The translations under genes were made by a program, and so were the position numbers. A stretch of DNA of 64,000 bases from Aquatica leii (lineage: Eukaryota > Arthropoda > Insecta > Coleoptera > Lampyridae). Numbering within the stretch: the stretch's first letter is position 1; the number at the start of each line of letters is the position of its first letter. Shown piece after piece: positions 23,242 to 36,300 of the stretch. The notes under the pieces were generated by a model that did no database searches, was not told the DNA's origin, and saw only the letters and a list, made by a program, of their open reading frames with translations. The stretch is from positions 37,765,117 to 37,829,116 of the forward strand of contig CM069436.1 of assembly GCA_035610365.1 (NCBI GenBank), in the 5' to 3' direction.

Positions 23242-23467
23242 CAGTGACGGCATTTGGTCAATGACCCTACAAAAAAACACTAAAAATTGTTTTATGATTA
23301 ATTTCCAATTAAAAGTATGTAAATTTTATTTTGCTTATTTTAAACGTAGATAAATTTACCTAATATAATATAATAATAAATACAAATCTTTTATTAAGTA
23401 ATAATTCGTTTATAAAATTCTAATATTGCAATGACCCTCTTACAGCATTGACCACCAGCCGCCACTG
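23242..23467. mobile_element. hAT MITE, 226 bp, with perfect 8-bp target duplication
   Basis: The element begins CAGTGACGGC and ends GCCGCCACTG. The arms continue as TTTGGTCAATG and CATTGACCACCA. Both sides are directly flanked by ATACTTCT (23234-23241 and 23468-23475), a perfect 8-bp duplication, the hallmark of hAT insertion. The interior is AT-rich and non-coding. Confidence 0.9.
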
Positions 23468-23479
23468 ATACTTCTATTA

Positions 23480-24260
23480 GTGTTATAATTTCAAATTCCA
23501 TTGTATAAATTGTGGGTTAAATTAACATTCGTGTTAAAACTAGTTATAACAAAGGTTTTTGTCAAATGAACTAATAGTGTATTTAATTTCATTAGCATAT
23601 AATAAACAGTAAGAGAAAGAAAAAAATATATAAAAAAGAATTAGATTGCTTGGCTGTTTTATCCGAAATATTTATTAAATGTTATAAATGTTGTTATAAA
23701 ACGAGATTTTTTTTTAGTTATTTATAATTTATGAAAAACAAAGTAACACGTAAGCAAGTAATGTTTAACATATACGGTAGAATTTAGGTTTCTACGGGTT
23801 GCATTCGTAATATAATTTTCCATTCTGGATAATTCCCGTTGTCGTTATCACACAAGCTGAGCTTTAGTCACACGCCACAGTAGACATCTTCAGAGTCCGG
23901 AACAAGCTTTTTGTTATTATTATTATTCAAAATAAAAAAAATGTATAACATACACGGTGTCCTTAAAAAAATTAATATTCTACATAATTATAAAATATAA
24001 CATACATGTTCATAATAATAGACTCTCAAAATGTTTTTACAAACAAAACTTAAAAGCATTGTTTAACTTGGTATTTATTTTCGCGTAGATCATCTTGTAT
24101 TCATAGCGTTTCTATATTTCAAACAAAATATTTTATTATTCACAAATTCTATAAATAAGAAACAGGTAATGTTTAGAAATAGTTATATAATGATTATATG
24201 ATTAAAAATACGATAATTGAAGAGGTATTAATTAATAACCCATGGTAACTATGTCCACTG
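23480..24260. other. AT-rich non-coding DNA
   Basis: Nothing recognised between the hAT MITE and the next inverted-repeat element. Confidence 0.4.
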
Positions 24261-24267
24261 TTTATAT

Positions 24268-24630
24268 CGCTGGGTTAAAGCAGAACCATTTTATATCCAT
24301 TTTTGTTACAAATGAGATTATTAACCATATGTTGCTTTTAAATGTCAGAAGTGTGCAGAACTATCATAACTCAAAGTAGACTGTAAATCCTAAAAAACAC
24401 TTAAACCGAAGTAGCTTGTCTTGTACCTACAAAAATACGTTTTGTTCATAGGATTTAAATTAGAAAACTAAAATATCCTATGATCTCATTTATCACTTTT
24501 ATGTACTTAACCGATTTTTTATACCTGTCCTATAAAATTACAGCGTAATAGTATTATTATAACAAGTTTTGGTGTTCTACTATAAAATGTACTTTTTGGA
24601 AATAGGATGCTTCTGCTCTATAACCCAGCG
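24268..24630. mobile_element. Putative MITE with ~20-bp TIRs
   Basis: CGCTGGGTTAAAGCAGAA at the left and TTCTGCTCTATAACCCAGCG at the right are inverted copies differing by a 2-bp indel. The 363-bp element is non-coding. Flanks are AT-rich (TATAT / ACATATA), so the target duplication is ambiguous and the superfamily is unknown. Confidence 0.6.
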
Positions 24631-24889
24631 ACATATACATTTTTTTTTGTGAAAACAAAATTTTATCTCTTTGTTTTTAATAGAGAAACCGGTTTATAAA
24701 AGTTGACTAGTACAGATATTTTTAGTTATTGTACCTCAGTCTATTAAGCGTAACAAAATGCCTAGAGTTTGAAGACGTCAAAATTATCACCATGTTAGCG
24801 ACTTCGACAGAAGTAGAATTGTTGTCTATTGAGACGTTGATTTATCCAATTGCAAAATAGACCGCAGTATTAATTGTACTGTATTTTAA

Positions 24890-24985
24890 AAAATAAGGTG
24901 TAATTAGGATTTGAACCATCAACTGTGTATGTAATTATAAACAAATCTATATTAAGTACTCAATCGACTATACTACTATGCTACT
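24890..24985 (-). repeat. tRNA-derived SINE-like head (A and B boxes)
   Basis: On the minus strand TAGCATAGTAG (24983-24973) fits an RNA polymerase III A box, and GGTTCAAATCC (24917-24907) is a perfect B box, about 66 nt apart. The flanks do not pair into an acceptor stem, so it is not a functional tRNA gene. A tRNA-derived SINE head or tRNA pseudogene is likely. Confidence 0.5.
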
Positions 24986-24989
24986 TTCT

Positions 24990-26459
24990 TTTCAATGAAA
25001 TAAATACTTTAAACAATTATTGCCCAACTGATTTTTAATGAAATATACACAAATGTGTGTATTTAAATAAATTGTCAATTTATATATGACTATCACTGAA
25101 TATTTATAAACACTGTCTTCGGATAGCTTTTACTTACCTACAATGTTTATTTACACTAAAACCCGCGTTAACTCATTTATTTAGACCTATAAATCGTTTT
25201 ACGATTTAAGACTAACTTTCAGCTTACCTTTTATATTTTCATTTTATCTGCTTCTAGAACATTCTGTCCTTTTTGGTAATCGCTTTGAATGATCTCGAAG
25301 CTTTCTGCGCTTTAATCGGGCATTAATATATATGAGGAAAAACAAAAAATTGCCTGTGCAGTCTCAAAAACAAATTGCAGTTACTTAATAAAGTTGTTTA
25401 CGTTCTTGGTCGGTAGATTGTTTCACTTAAAACTAGTAACACAAAACTTTGTTATAAAAACAGACTAACATGGTCCTCCTAAAAGTAGAAGTCTAATTTA
25501 GTTACTGTAGTACACAGAGGAGGATAAAAAGCCTTTATTCTCTGTTTTGTTTTGTTTATTCGCTGAGCATGTTTTTTGTACTGCATATTTCAGCTTCATA
25601 AGTGAGTACTGAAAGAATTCATTATTTATCCGATTTATTTTTAACTTGTTGGGTAATTCTGATATTGAACTGTTGCATAATTTGCCGATTGTTATCCACA
25701 ACATTTTAATTCGACGTAAGATTTCTTCCTTCGTGCGATACTTAGTGGTGTCCGACTGTTTCTTGGGATTACTAGCCGGGTGTTATATTTTTTTTAATGA
25801 TTGTGTTTTAGTGGTTTAGAATAGTTATTTAATTATGTAACTGTTTTACGTAGTTTTACCTTATTGTTGTTTATTATCAGGATGTCACTGGCATACAATT
25901 GCTTATTCTTGAACAATTTTTTGCAACGCAGCAGCTTAGTTTTGTTTTTTGCAGAAAGAACCTTTTTTTTAAATTTAAATTGTTTGGATGTTTCTAAAAG
26001 AATGGTTACCAAAATAAAATATTTAAATATTTGGTTTTAACTGTTTTAAAAAAGGGACATTTTGTACATCAATGGAAAACAAGGTTGACATGTCGCAAAA
26101 TGCAAATTTAAGCATCATTCCACGTTACACTTAAAAGGTTCATCGATACCTACACATATTATTTTAAAGTCAGCGCTAACAAATTTACAGAAACGGTTCT
26201 TAAACCTTTTACCGTTATTTCAGCGTTTTTTTCAAACTGTTGTCGATTGTTAATGCGCAAATTCTCAATTATTGTGGAAATTTACATTCTGCTGGGCGTC
26301 TTTGAGAATCAAAGTCACAAGCAAATTTTATACGTTTGAGTTTATGCCAAAGGCTAAATTTATTTGCTCCCTTTACAAACAAAATGTTATTATAAGTTCT
26401 CAATATTCATCGTACAAAATTAATATTTCTTGTTTCATAGTAGACGAGATTACAGGCAA
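24990..26459. other. AT-rich DNA, possibly the 5' part of the BEL/Pao relic
   Basis: No confident coding. The last 300 bp lie where the gag/protease of the downstream BEL/Pao element should be. Confidence 0.35.
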
Positions 26460-28990
26460 GTTATAGAGCAGATTGTAATTTTTTTAAAATACCTGACAAC
26501 ATACGTTTAGCTGATCCAGGATTGTAAGAGCCTGCTCATCGATTTTCTTAAATTTATTAAATTGTTTGTCAGGTTTGTCTTGGTTCCAACCCGTTCATCT
26601 TCCAAAAGACGCAATTTGAATTTGTGAAACTTAGCCTCAATGGTCAGATTTGTTGCAATTTTACTAGTAACAAAAGTTTCCCAAACCAGGTTACAAAATT
26701 TTGTAAACTTGAATATTGTTTTTTTAAAAACGCTTTCTGCCAAAAGAAATTCTAGTGAAAAACATTTTTTTTGTAAATATTGGAAGAGTCAAAACTGGTA
26801 GATTCTTCGTGTCAATGCCGTTCAAAAAACCACTGAAAATCTGAGTGCCAGTTTAGACAAACCCTAAGTTGCGTTTGCGTTATTTCGCTTTCATGTAAAA
26901 ATATAACATTGCTTATTTCATCATTGTTCACCAGCAACGGTCGATCATTTAACAGCTTAACCATACAAAAAATTTGTTTTTCATTTTAGTTTGTTTTAGA
27001 CAGCGTCATATCTGGTGACGTAAAAAGTGTATAGGCAATTGTATATTAATTTAAGTCAAAAGCGAATACAGGGCATTTTGTGGTGCAATATTTCTATCGA
27101 TGAACTTATAGTATACAATCTAAATACACTATTGTATGAGACAGCTTCAGCTTATTTTTGCCATACGTCCACTAAATTAATTGCAACCCTTCTATGTTAA
27201 CTATTATACAAAGAAAGATTTGTGTGGATAGATAGATGGTTTGTTAAGTAGTTGCAATTATTTAAACAAAGCGCGTAATAAATGTATACATCTATCTAAT
27301 GTTTTAATTTTAGTTGGTTTTACTCATCGTACATAAACTTTTAATAATCTTAAGATTCTTGTCAATATCTTAAGGACTGATCTATATTCTAGTGTTTTTT
27401 AATTTGGCGTGCATGACCACTTAATGCACTTCGTATCAAAGCTCTATGGCGAACAATCAAACAATCCTTTCTCAGATTGAAAAAAGCTTTGATCTTCTTA
27501 TCTTATCCTGTTCAAACTTTTTTGAAACACAAATTCATGATTTTTCTTGTGCATCCACTATATGTTACGGTGCTTGTATGTATGTATGTGAGATTTATAG
27601 ATTGGGCCAAACAAATACACATTTATTTGTTATGTGCAAAAAGTAAAATCGCACTAATAAAACCAACTACTATTCGAAAGCTGGAACTTTGGATAGCATT
27701 ACTACTATATAAACCTTTAGAGGAAGTAAAAAAATATGTCATTTTGCAAATTTTATACAATTTATTGTAAATCGATTAAAGACGTTTGTGCGCAACAAAA
27801 TACTTGAGATTCAGCAAACATTTTTTGGTCTAGATAATTGACCAATCAAGATGAGCCATTGTTAATTATTTACATATTGACCTTTCTCAAATGCAGTATC
27901 TATATTATTTTTTCGTTGTATGTTTTGATCTATTCGAGTTTAAAAGATACTCAAATTTTTCTCGATTAAAACGAGTGATTGTCTTAGATTTATTAAGAAC
28001 ACTTGTGTCTCTACGGAAAAACAAATAATTAATGGGGTCTTTTCCTTCAATTGAACTTTTCAATTTGCTGTCGACTATTGTTAAAATTATTCAAAAATAA
28101 ATCTTTGCTAAAGAAATTTCTTTTCTTCTCCAAAACCAAATGCTAAAATTTGTGTTTGCTTTTTTAGATTCTTTCGGCGTTTTATAAAATGTGATGCATT
28201 GTACCACTCACAATTTTTATATGGCAAAAAATATTTTATTGTTTTTTTTGGAAAGCACACTATTGTTAAACTCAATCTATGTTTGTGAGTTGTGGTTGTT
28301 TTTATTAAAATCTATAAAAGACCGTTTCTGAATTACATACGGACAAAATTTGCTAAAAGGTTGCTTATAATTGTCTGCAATCCTACATTCTTGATTCACA
28401 GCCTATTATAGGAAATCTTGTATCCTGTATCTCTTTCTTTTTGTTTATACAGTAAACTAATTTTTTTGCGTAATAGATCAAAAAAGCCGCAATTCTAAAA
28501 TTATTACTACATACTTTTTTGTGTTTATTTTTCTGGTTTTCTACAAAAGCCGTTCATCTAGAGTTAGTGACGGATCATTCTACAAACATTTTTATGTAAG
28601 CATTTAGACGCTTTGCTGTTTGACGCGGCAAAATTTTACATATTTATTCCGACTTGAAACGAATTTTATTAATTTAATTGTGCGTTGCGGGATTCTACCA
28701 TTGCTAAAACTCTTGATAATGAGAATATAAATTGGCATTTTATAGCTACATTTTGGTGGTTTGTGGGAAGCGGAAATCAAATCTTGCAAAGCGTGTGCTA
28801 GGAACTTATCTTCCAAATTTGGAAAAATTGCTTACACAAGTGGAAGTTAGTATAAACTTTGGTTCTATTTTATTTTTGTCTTCCGATTCAAATGACTTTC
28901 AACCTTTAACACCTGTTTACTTTTTAATTGAGAGATAACTTACTGCGTTGCTTGATCTCGATGTCAGTCATTTACAAAAATTCATGCCAT
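26460..28990 (+). pseudogene. BEL/Pao LTR retrotransposon, eroded
   Basis: Protein islands occur in BEL/Pao order. IPDNIRLADPG and, after a shift, LGSNPFIFQKTQFEFV (about 26490-26640) match the conserved protease-to-RT stretch IPxxIxLADPxF...LGxxxPxLQxTxFGW. VLDSVISGD (about 26993-27020) sits where RT motif C (YVDDxxxG) is expected. HDFSCASTICYGACMYV (about 27535-27590) and KSKIALIKPTTIRKLELWIALL (about 27640-27710) match the RNase H-like part. Integrase follows (about 28745-28985): an HxGGLWE-like VVCGKRKS, LLTQVEV, LSSDSNDFQPLTPVYFLIER and LDVSHLQKF. Stops and shifts are dense, and some regions are shortened. LTRs were not found. This is an old copy. Confidence 0.75.
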
Positions 28991-29370
28991 ATAAGTTACA
29001 GTAATTGCAAAATTTTTACCAACATATATAAAAGATCATATAACGTGTAAATCATGAACGAGTTTGTTTGTTAAATGTAAAATATAATAATTGCATACAG
29101 TTCATTTATAGTAAAAAAGAAAGCTTGATTAAATAATTCATTCAAGCATTAAAAACATTGAATGCCAAAAACGAAGAAGCCATATCACAATGTACATATT
29201 TTTCTGTTGCCATACCTATTATAACCACTATCAACAGGTGTACATTAGAAAAAATGCCTCAAAACCGTTATAAAGTCAAAATATTTACACAAACTGGTTA
29301 TAACATGTATCATACATGTACAAATAATATAACAGTATATAAATAAACACAGTTTAAATAAACACCTATG

Positions 29371-31410
29371 CATAGCTGGGCAGTATTTCAACTGCATGGA
29401 TTTCAAATACATTTGTAACGTGTATTTCGTATTTCAAATATTCTTATTCAGAAAGGGTATTTTGTATATTAAATACATTTTTTTCCCAAGTATTTCGCCA
29501 CACTGCCGTCTGTACTTGTCTATCTTTTGTTATTTCTAGTGTGTTTTCTCATTACGATTTGTTTAGTAGTAGCAATCCGAATCTTATACAGTGCACGCCG
29601 CTTATTAGAATCACAAATAATGTTATTAATCGGGTAATATTATCACTTTATTAAAGAGGACGTATACTACTACATAGAAAAAATATCGCTTATAGTAATC
29701 ATAATTTCGGTTTATGGTATCAATTTTCTTCTCAAGTTTGTTTCTATACATGGGCAATAACTATTTTGCATGATTTTTTTAATCAAAGTGTGAATTCAAT
29801 TTAAAAAAACGTTTTTTTTTATTTGCAAGTTCAAGTGATGTCGGGATTCTTTTTCTCTATAAATTAATATGGTCTGAAGTCTGATTATCAGCTATCGTTG
29901 CTTTGGTGACTACGTGCCGGTTAAAATATACATACGTGTTTAAAAAAGATAATGCAAAAGGGTCTAAAATGTCAAAAGAGCGTTTAACAATTTTGTGTTA
30001 CGCAAATGTGAAAAACTTTCAGTAATCGGGAAAAGTAAAAATTCGAGGCGTTTTATAGGAGTAAAAAAATTATCAATTGATTAGTATTCAGATGCAAATG
30101 CCTGGATGACCTTCTTAATTTTTATTAAATGAAACAATACAAAATTGCAGTTTTAGTAGAAAATATAAATTATTTTTTTATCGGCCACTACGGCTTCTAT
30201 AATACAGCGGTGTGTTTAAAGCATTATAAGGTTGAAAGGTCATTATCAAAAGGAAATGCGTTTTAGAATTCTAGAAAATATGGAAGATACGCAACATATC
30301 AGTGCAAATGATTTAGCCAAGCAAACAAATATGTTAGATGCTTTGCATCTCATTACCATTTCTTAGAACCAAGTATCTGACACATCAAAAATTGTTTCAA
30401 ACATGGTGGGTTTTTCAAAGCAGATATAGAAGATGAAAATTTTAACATTCAGCCGCACGATATGACGACTAACGAATTTGGAGACTGGACAGCAATAGAT
30501 TACAACGTAAATGTTGCAGAAAATTTAACAGATGAAAGTATTTGAGCAAGTGTAATGTCTAAAAATGTTACTTCATTAGTTAAAGATGTAGAAGCAGGTG
30601 CAAATAAAGAATAATTGCAACCTATAACAAACAGCGAGATAAGAAAAGCGTTGGATATTTTGCGGCATGGTGTACAACAGAGATCTTCAGATTTTAAAAT
30701 CCAGTACAATTATGAGCAAAACTAGATGAATTTATTCAATGGAAATAAATTAAAATTTAATAATCATAATTTTAATAACTATGTACCAATAATTAGAATA
30801 GTTAAAAATAGTTTTGCATATTTAGCTTTATTTTTGCATTGTTATTTATTTATTCAAGTACGTATTTTGAATAACCTACGTAACATTACATTATTTAAAT
30901 ACGTTATCTCTATTTACTTATTTACTTTAAAGGATGTGAATAACTTAATTTACCTACGTTTTATGTGAGAACATTATATTATTTATTTCTGTTTATGGTG
31001 TCAACAAATTACTATAAAGAAATGTGTAGTTCTTAGAAAAGTAAAATTAAAAATCATATCAAAATTTTAATTTACGGTGACAACAAACTTTATTTGTTTG
31101 ATCCAACAGGTTCGTAATTTTTTAATTATTTGGCTCAAAGTATTGACTTTTTCAAATTTTTATTAGAATTTTTATTTTGACATTTATTTGTTGTTCTTTT
31201 TCTTTTTTTTATCTTATTATTCGGTTATTGCTACCAAAAATCCCAGTCCCAATGTGATTCTATTAAGCGGCGAGAACGTACTTGCAGTGAAAAAAGTATA
31301 GAATAGATACTCTATTTTAAATATTGTGGTAATTTAAATAGTATTTTGTAGTTCAAATACTATCATGCGATCAGAGTAATTTGTATTTGTCAGTATTTTG
31401 CCTAGTTCTG
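29371..31410. mobile_element. hAT-type element with 8-bp duplication, carrying a pogo relic
   Basis: The left end CATAGCTGGGCAGTATTT and right end CAGTATTTTGCCTAGTTCTG are inverted copies of a hAT-like terminus (AGCTGGGCAGTATTT type). The flanks are CACCTATG (29363-29370) and CACCTATA (31411-31418), a 7-of-8 target duplication. Inner ends on both sides carry recurring AAATAC / GTATTT words. The only protein trace inside is pogo-like, not hAT, so a pogo element probably inserted into a non-autonomous hAT element. Confidence 0.72.
29930..30725 (+). pseudogene. pogo/Tigger-like transposase, 3' part, broken
   Basis: Eroded plus-strand DDE transposase. KGSKMSKERLTILCYAN (about 29957-30008) matches the first-Asp region downstream sequence of Tigger proteins. 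The central domain is mostly lost. EMRFRILENMEDTQHISANDLAKQTNMLDAL (about 30253-30345) matches the post-catalytic helix region. The tail has TNEFGDWTAIDYNVNVAENLTDES and, after a stop, VMSKNVTSLVKDVEAGANKE and EIRKALDILRHGVQQRSSDF up to a stop near 30725. Several stops are in frame. A minus-strand open frame at 30500-30709 is only its shadow. Confidence 0.72.
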
Positions 31411-31419
31411 CACCTATAC

Positions 31420-33312
31420 AACGTTTTATGAAACAAAAAAGCAGGTAATGTTTTCGTATCACTGAAATTTTAATACGAAGTTCAAAACACTATCTGGTAT
31501 TTTACTTTATTAAAGTGCAAATTTTGTAATTTTTTACATTTCGAATTCAACTTGAATTTAAACTGGACCATCTCAACTAATCGCAATTAGAAGCTAATCG
31601 TAATTAAGTGTATACGTACCGAGAGTCGACGTCGTAAACCTTCAAAATTTAGCTTAGAAACAAAAAAAAGTTGTAAAAACTGTAGCAAACTATCAATACC
31701 TTTTTTCTATTTAAAAAAATAAATGATATTTAAGTACATTTTTTTCATAGGAAGATTCAGATCGAGTGGTATATTTTATCTATTAAAATTGACGACACGA
31801 TATACAAATACAAGTTAAATATTAATGTAAATACGGTTTTTGGTTTTCTTTTATTTGTTATTTTAAATTTTAGCTTAATTTTCTAAACACACAAAATAAT
31901 AACTTACATCTTGTGTATATCGATGATGTAAACTAAGACCAAAAAATTCAACTATTAAAAATAGTAAAACGTTATATAAAAAAAATTAAACGAGTGAGCT
32001 TCACCCACATAAGCTCACGGAAGAAGAGAAACTTTTTGACTAATTAATTTATTTTATTTTTATTTATTTATTAAAAAATAAAATGTTCCTGGGACTCTGC
32101 CATTTTAAATTAACTGAACATTGTTTTATTTATAAAATTTGTTTATACCACTCTTATTTTTTTAAGAATTTTTACTTATCAATCAAATCAATAAAAACGA
32201 AATTAAACGTTAGAATAGCTCTTGCCAATATAAACGTTAGAGATGTAAATAAAAGTATATAGTTTGCTGCGACTGTGCTCCCAGCTTTTTCGTTACAAAA
32301 ATTTTAGATTTACTCTCGCTAAAGAAGTTTCACTTCAAAAGTATAACAAGCAAGGACCCCTTTTTGCGTTACGGTGCAAGTTACCAAAATTTCACTCTCA
32401 CTGAAGATATTTTACTAAATGTAAATAACATTATTTAAACAAACGTTTAAAACAATATAATTTTTAAAAATTATTTACGTTACGTTACAGACGTATATGG
32501 TGTTATTACTTGTAACGTTTTATTATTGTTTACAAAATTAAAAAGATTTTAGACGTCGTTCTTAAAAACAACAAAACATTGTTTATTTCTAATCTTGAAT
32601 AAATAATGCAATTTCTTGTAAAAAAAGATTTGATTATGCTTATTTTTATTCCTTTTTTTCGACGCCTGTAGTAATGTTATTAAAAATAAAATAAATCATA
32701 CTCAATGTTGTTCTTATCGATACAAATAAAACTTAAGAAAAGTAAAAAAAGTATAGTTAATACATTTGTTTGTACAAAGTAAACAACATTAGTGTTAATT
32801 GAAGCTGATAATTGATAATAATTATGTAAATTGCATAAGTTTATTACATTTAATAAGATTAAAACTGATTAGATAAAATGTGTTTAATTCGTGTAAGAAA
32901 TGCTTAAAGATTCACGTAAAACTACTTATAATTCGTAACCAGTTATACGGTCCACCAAGGTGTCTTCTACTTTATATTGTTAATTTCACCTTAGAGTAGT
33001 TAAAAGACTTTTCACTGTAGTGAGGTGTGCTATGATAATGCGCTGATCGTTTGTCAAGTTTAAAGCAAAAAAAAACTCATCTGCATTTATAATATATGAT
33101 AGTGAAAGTAGCACTTCCAATCAGTGTTAGCCAGTTAGTGCGCATTTTATCTTGTCTTATTGCGATGCATTTATGAGAAAATAATGTATTTAAAACACTC
33201 TAATTTGGAGACATTATCAGGTTGGAAGGACGTGTAGAAATTACCGTGAGTGACCGAAACAAAAGTTCCATACACCCTTGAGACAGATCAGTCTTCATAG
33301 AAATCTAGCGCA
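31420..33312. other. AT-rich DNA upstream of the sugar transporter
   Basis: No gene, RNA or convincing repeat seen. The transporter's promoter and any untranslated exon must lie here or further upstream; I cannot assign a TATA box or initiator with confidence. Confidence 0.4.
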
Positions 33313-36300
33313 ATGCATGCTGGAGTTAAGTGTTTGATTCCTGATAACCGAATAGGGTAAGAAAACATTATTTTGTTTTTAATTTATTTTAACATTATTG
33401 TTGTAGTAGTAATAATAATTACGACGAAATTTGCAACAATTTCACCGAAACCGAATTGTTGCAAAATGAAAATGAAGCGGAAAATCAAGTTGCAAAGTTT
33501 AAACAAAGTCGAGGTCTCCTTGCTCAAGTAAGTAGTTTTCGAAAAAAAAATCTGAAAAAACAATCAGATAACGCATATTTTTAAGATTTTTATAAATTTT
33601 AATTGTTAAATGTATTATATTTTAGAACTAGGGATAAGTCATTTTTGAAATTTTCAAATTTTAGTTTTTTATTTTTTTGTTTTGATAAACTCCTCAAAGT
33701 TGGAGATTTGCATGAATGAAAATTGTTATCTAAGCAATCATGGTGTAATAGATGATTCAAACGAATTCGCGTACTACAATAAGTCATTGAACTAAAAAGC
33801 GTTTTGTCACGTCTATTTCAGTCACTCCTCACAGCAATTGTTACCATACTTACTGCAAGTGCCGGAATGCCTATAGGATATTCTGCAATATTATTACCTC
33901 AGCTGAAATCTGTTAATGGCAGCTTACAAATTGACGACGAAATGGGCTCTTGGATCGGTAAGTAGTAAATTAAGAAGTACTAATTCTTTAAGATGTGCAC
34001 TTATCCAAATATTAAGCTAACCGGCTGTAATTTTTTACAATGATCGTTTAGTAAATTTGGCAAAGTGAGGGTCTTGACCTAATTGCATACGTAAATAGAT
34101 ATCTTTTGTTTCGTGTGAACGACCTGAATAGTAGCTACAAACAAGATGATTGTTTATACCGAAACTCTGACTGAAGACACTCTTGACAGATCTTCAGACG
34201 AAATTAAATTTTACAATTTCCGGCTAAGAGAACGCCCTTTTTTAATTCTTAATTGTTTTTAATCGGTTCAAGTACTTTATAAGACTAATTTAAAAAAAAA
34301 TGCTTAATGTGAAAAGTTGAATAACGTCTTTAAGAATAAGATGTAGTATATAAATCTTGTCGTTAGTAAAATAAATTTTTTAACATGCAAGACATGTACT
34401 ATAATTCCTTTAGTAATAATAACATCCTACGAAGACAGAAATTAATTTGTTAGCATCATCTAAATCGTTAAAAATGCATTTTGAAACGATTGACTTAATC
34501 GGTTAACTAAATAGATTAAGTTAAACCTTATAAAAATATGTTATTGTTTTTCATAGCAAGTTTGTAGTTTCAATATTTTGTATTTTATTATAAAAAGTTG
34601 TGGTTTTGTTCAGATAAACGACTTTTCTCTAAAAGATTAGAACATATTATTTTTAAATTGGCTTTGCTATAAACAAATAAATACAAGGTTTGTATCAATG
34701 GAAAAATTTTTTCCTTGTCGAGAAACTACGCGCTACAATTTTTATAGTAACGTAATAATAACCTTAACAAAAACAAAGCTATTAGCTGATTTATTTTTTA
34801 AGCGTTAACTAACAGTAATATATACATAAAATATTTACTATTATCTATTTGAAGAAATACAGATAATATTTTGTTTCATAATACTTAACGTAGCATAAAC
34901 ACAAACTTGATAAAAGTTGGGATAAACTTTAGCAGCATGTTTTGTTTGTCGTTTCCAAAACACGAACAAAAGTTTTGATGAACTTACAAGTTGGTTTTTA
35001 AAAACAATTGGTAAATTGTTTCTTAATTGATTAAGAATACAGTGATAAACTATATTAGATTTTTACAAATCATTAAAGAAAATTATAGTGATGCAAAATA
35101 CACAACCAAACAAGCTTTTATAGATATGATTGTGTTTTACATAATATAAATTTAAATATTGATATCTTTATAAATAGATTTTCTTTAGGTTTTTATTTTG
35201 ATTTGCTGTTTAATTGTAATTTGCAAAAAAAGGCTTTTGATTAAGATTTGAAATAATTAAATTTGTTTGTGCATTGTTTGTCTCATTATTTAACACATCG
35301 AGTGCCATGTCCACTTTGGTCTCGCGGCCATCGACTTTACAGTTGGCTGCTTGAAACTACATTGATTTTGAGAAGTGAATTCAAATACATATAATCAGAA
35401 AGAGATGAACATTTTTATACCGATGGCCTGTAGATGTGAGACCACTGAGCTTTCCACAACTTGGTTTTACAATAAAGCACAGACATTACATTACAGTTTG
35501 TATTTTGTTAATAAAACTTAACACTATTTCGATAAAAATAAATCAGAGTGAAAAAAATATACAATGTGTCCAAGATATAGTTTCGGTTAAATAGGAAAAA
35601 AGTTCAGCATTTCAGAGTTTAGTAAAATGACATTTTTAAACTGACGAAATTCCGTTCCGAAGTTGTGCGACAAACAGCGAATTTTCACGATCTTGTTTTT
35701 CACAAATTGTTACTTTGTGGTTGACATTAAATTAAAACTAAAGGAACCTTCTATAAGTACCTTTTAAAGTTTTTTAACATGGCATGCAACAAATTGGAAT
35801 CGGGCGTTTCGTATTCGAGTAACTATCATCAACTTCATTTTTTTAAATACGGTCTTGATGTTTTTTATAAATAATATTAGAAGAGCCTTTTATTCTGCAT
35901 TTAAGCATGTATCACACTTTATGGTTAAATTGCGCATTTAAACTTATTTTACGATTATCGGAGAAAATTTAAGTATGAGCCCTCCTAATAACACTCAAAC
36001 TGAATTTTATTATTTTTTTTAATTGTTTATCACAAGAAAAACAAAGAGACTTTATAGTAACGAAAACACCAAAATAAAAGAAGTAGAAAAGTTTCAATAC
36101 CTGGGATACACTATATCAAAAAATACAAGAACGGAAGAGGAGGTAAAAAATAGGTTGGGGCAAATACGAAAATGTATAAGACAACTCCACCTAATCATAT
36201 GGGATAAGGACTTTACAAGAAATGCAAAAAAATATAGATATGCAATACTATGATGTAAAGCATGATAACATACGGAGCAGAGAATTGGATCATAAATAAA

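Noticed and set aside
24890-24985. Functional tRNA gene on the minus strand
   Set aside because: A and B boxes are present, but the flanks cannot form an acceptor stem and no cloverleaf was found; kept only as a SINE-like head.
30500-30709. Minus-strand open frame
   Set aside because: It is the shadow of the pogo tail on the plus strand.
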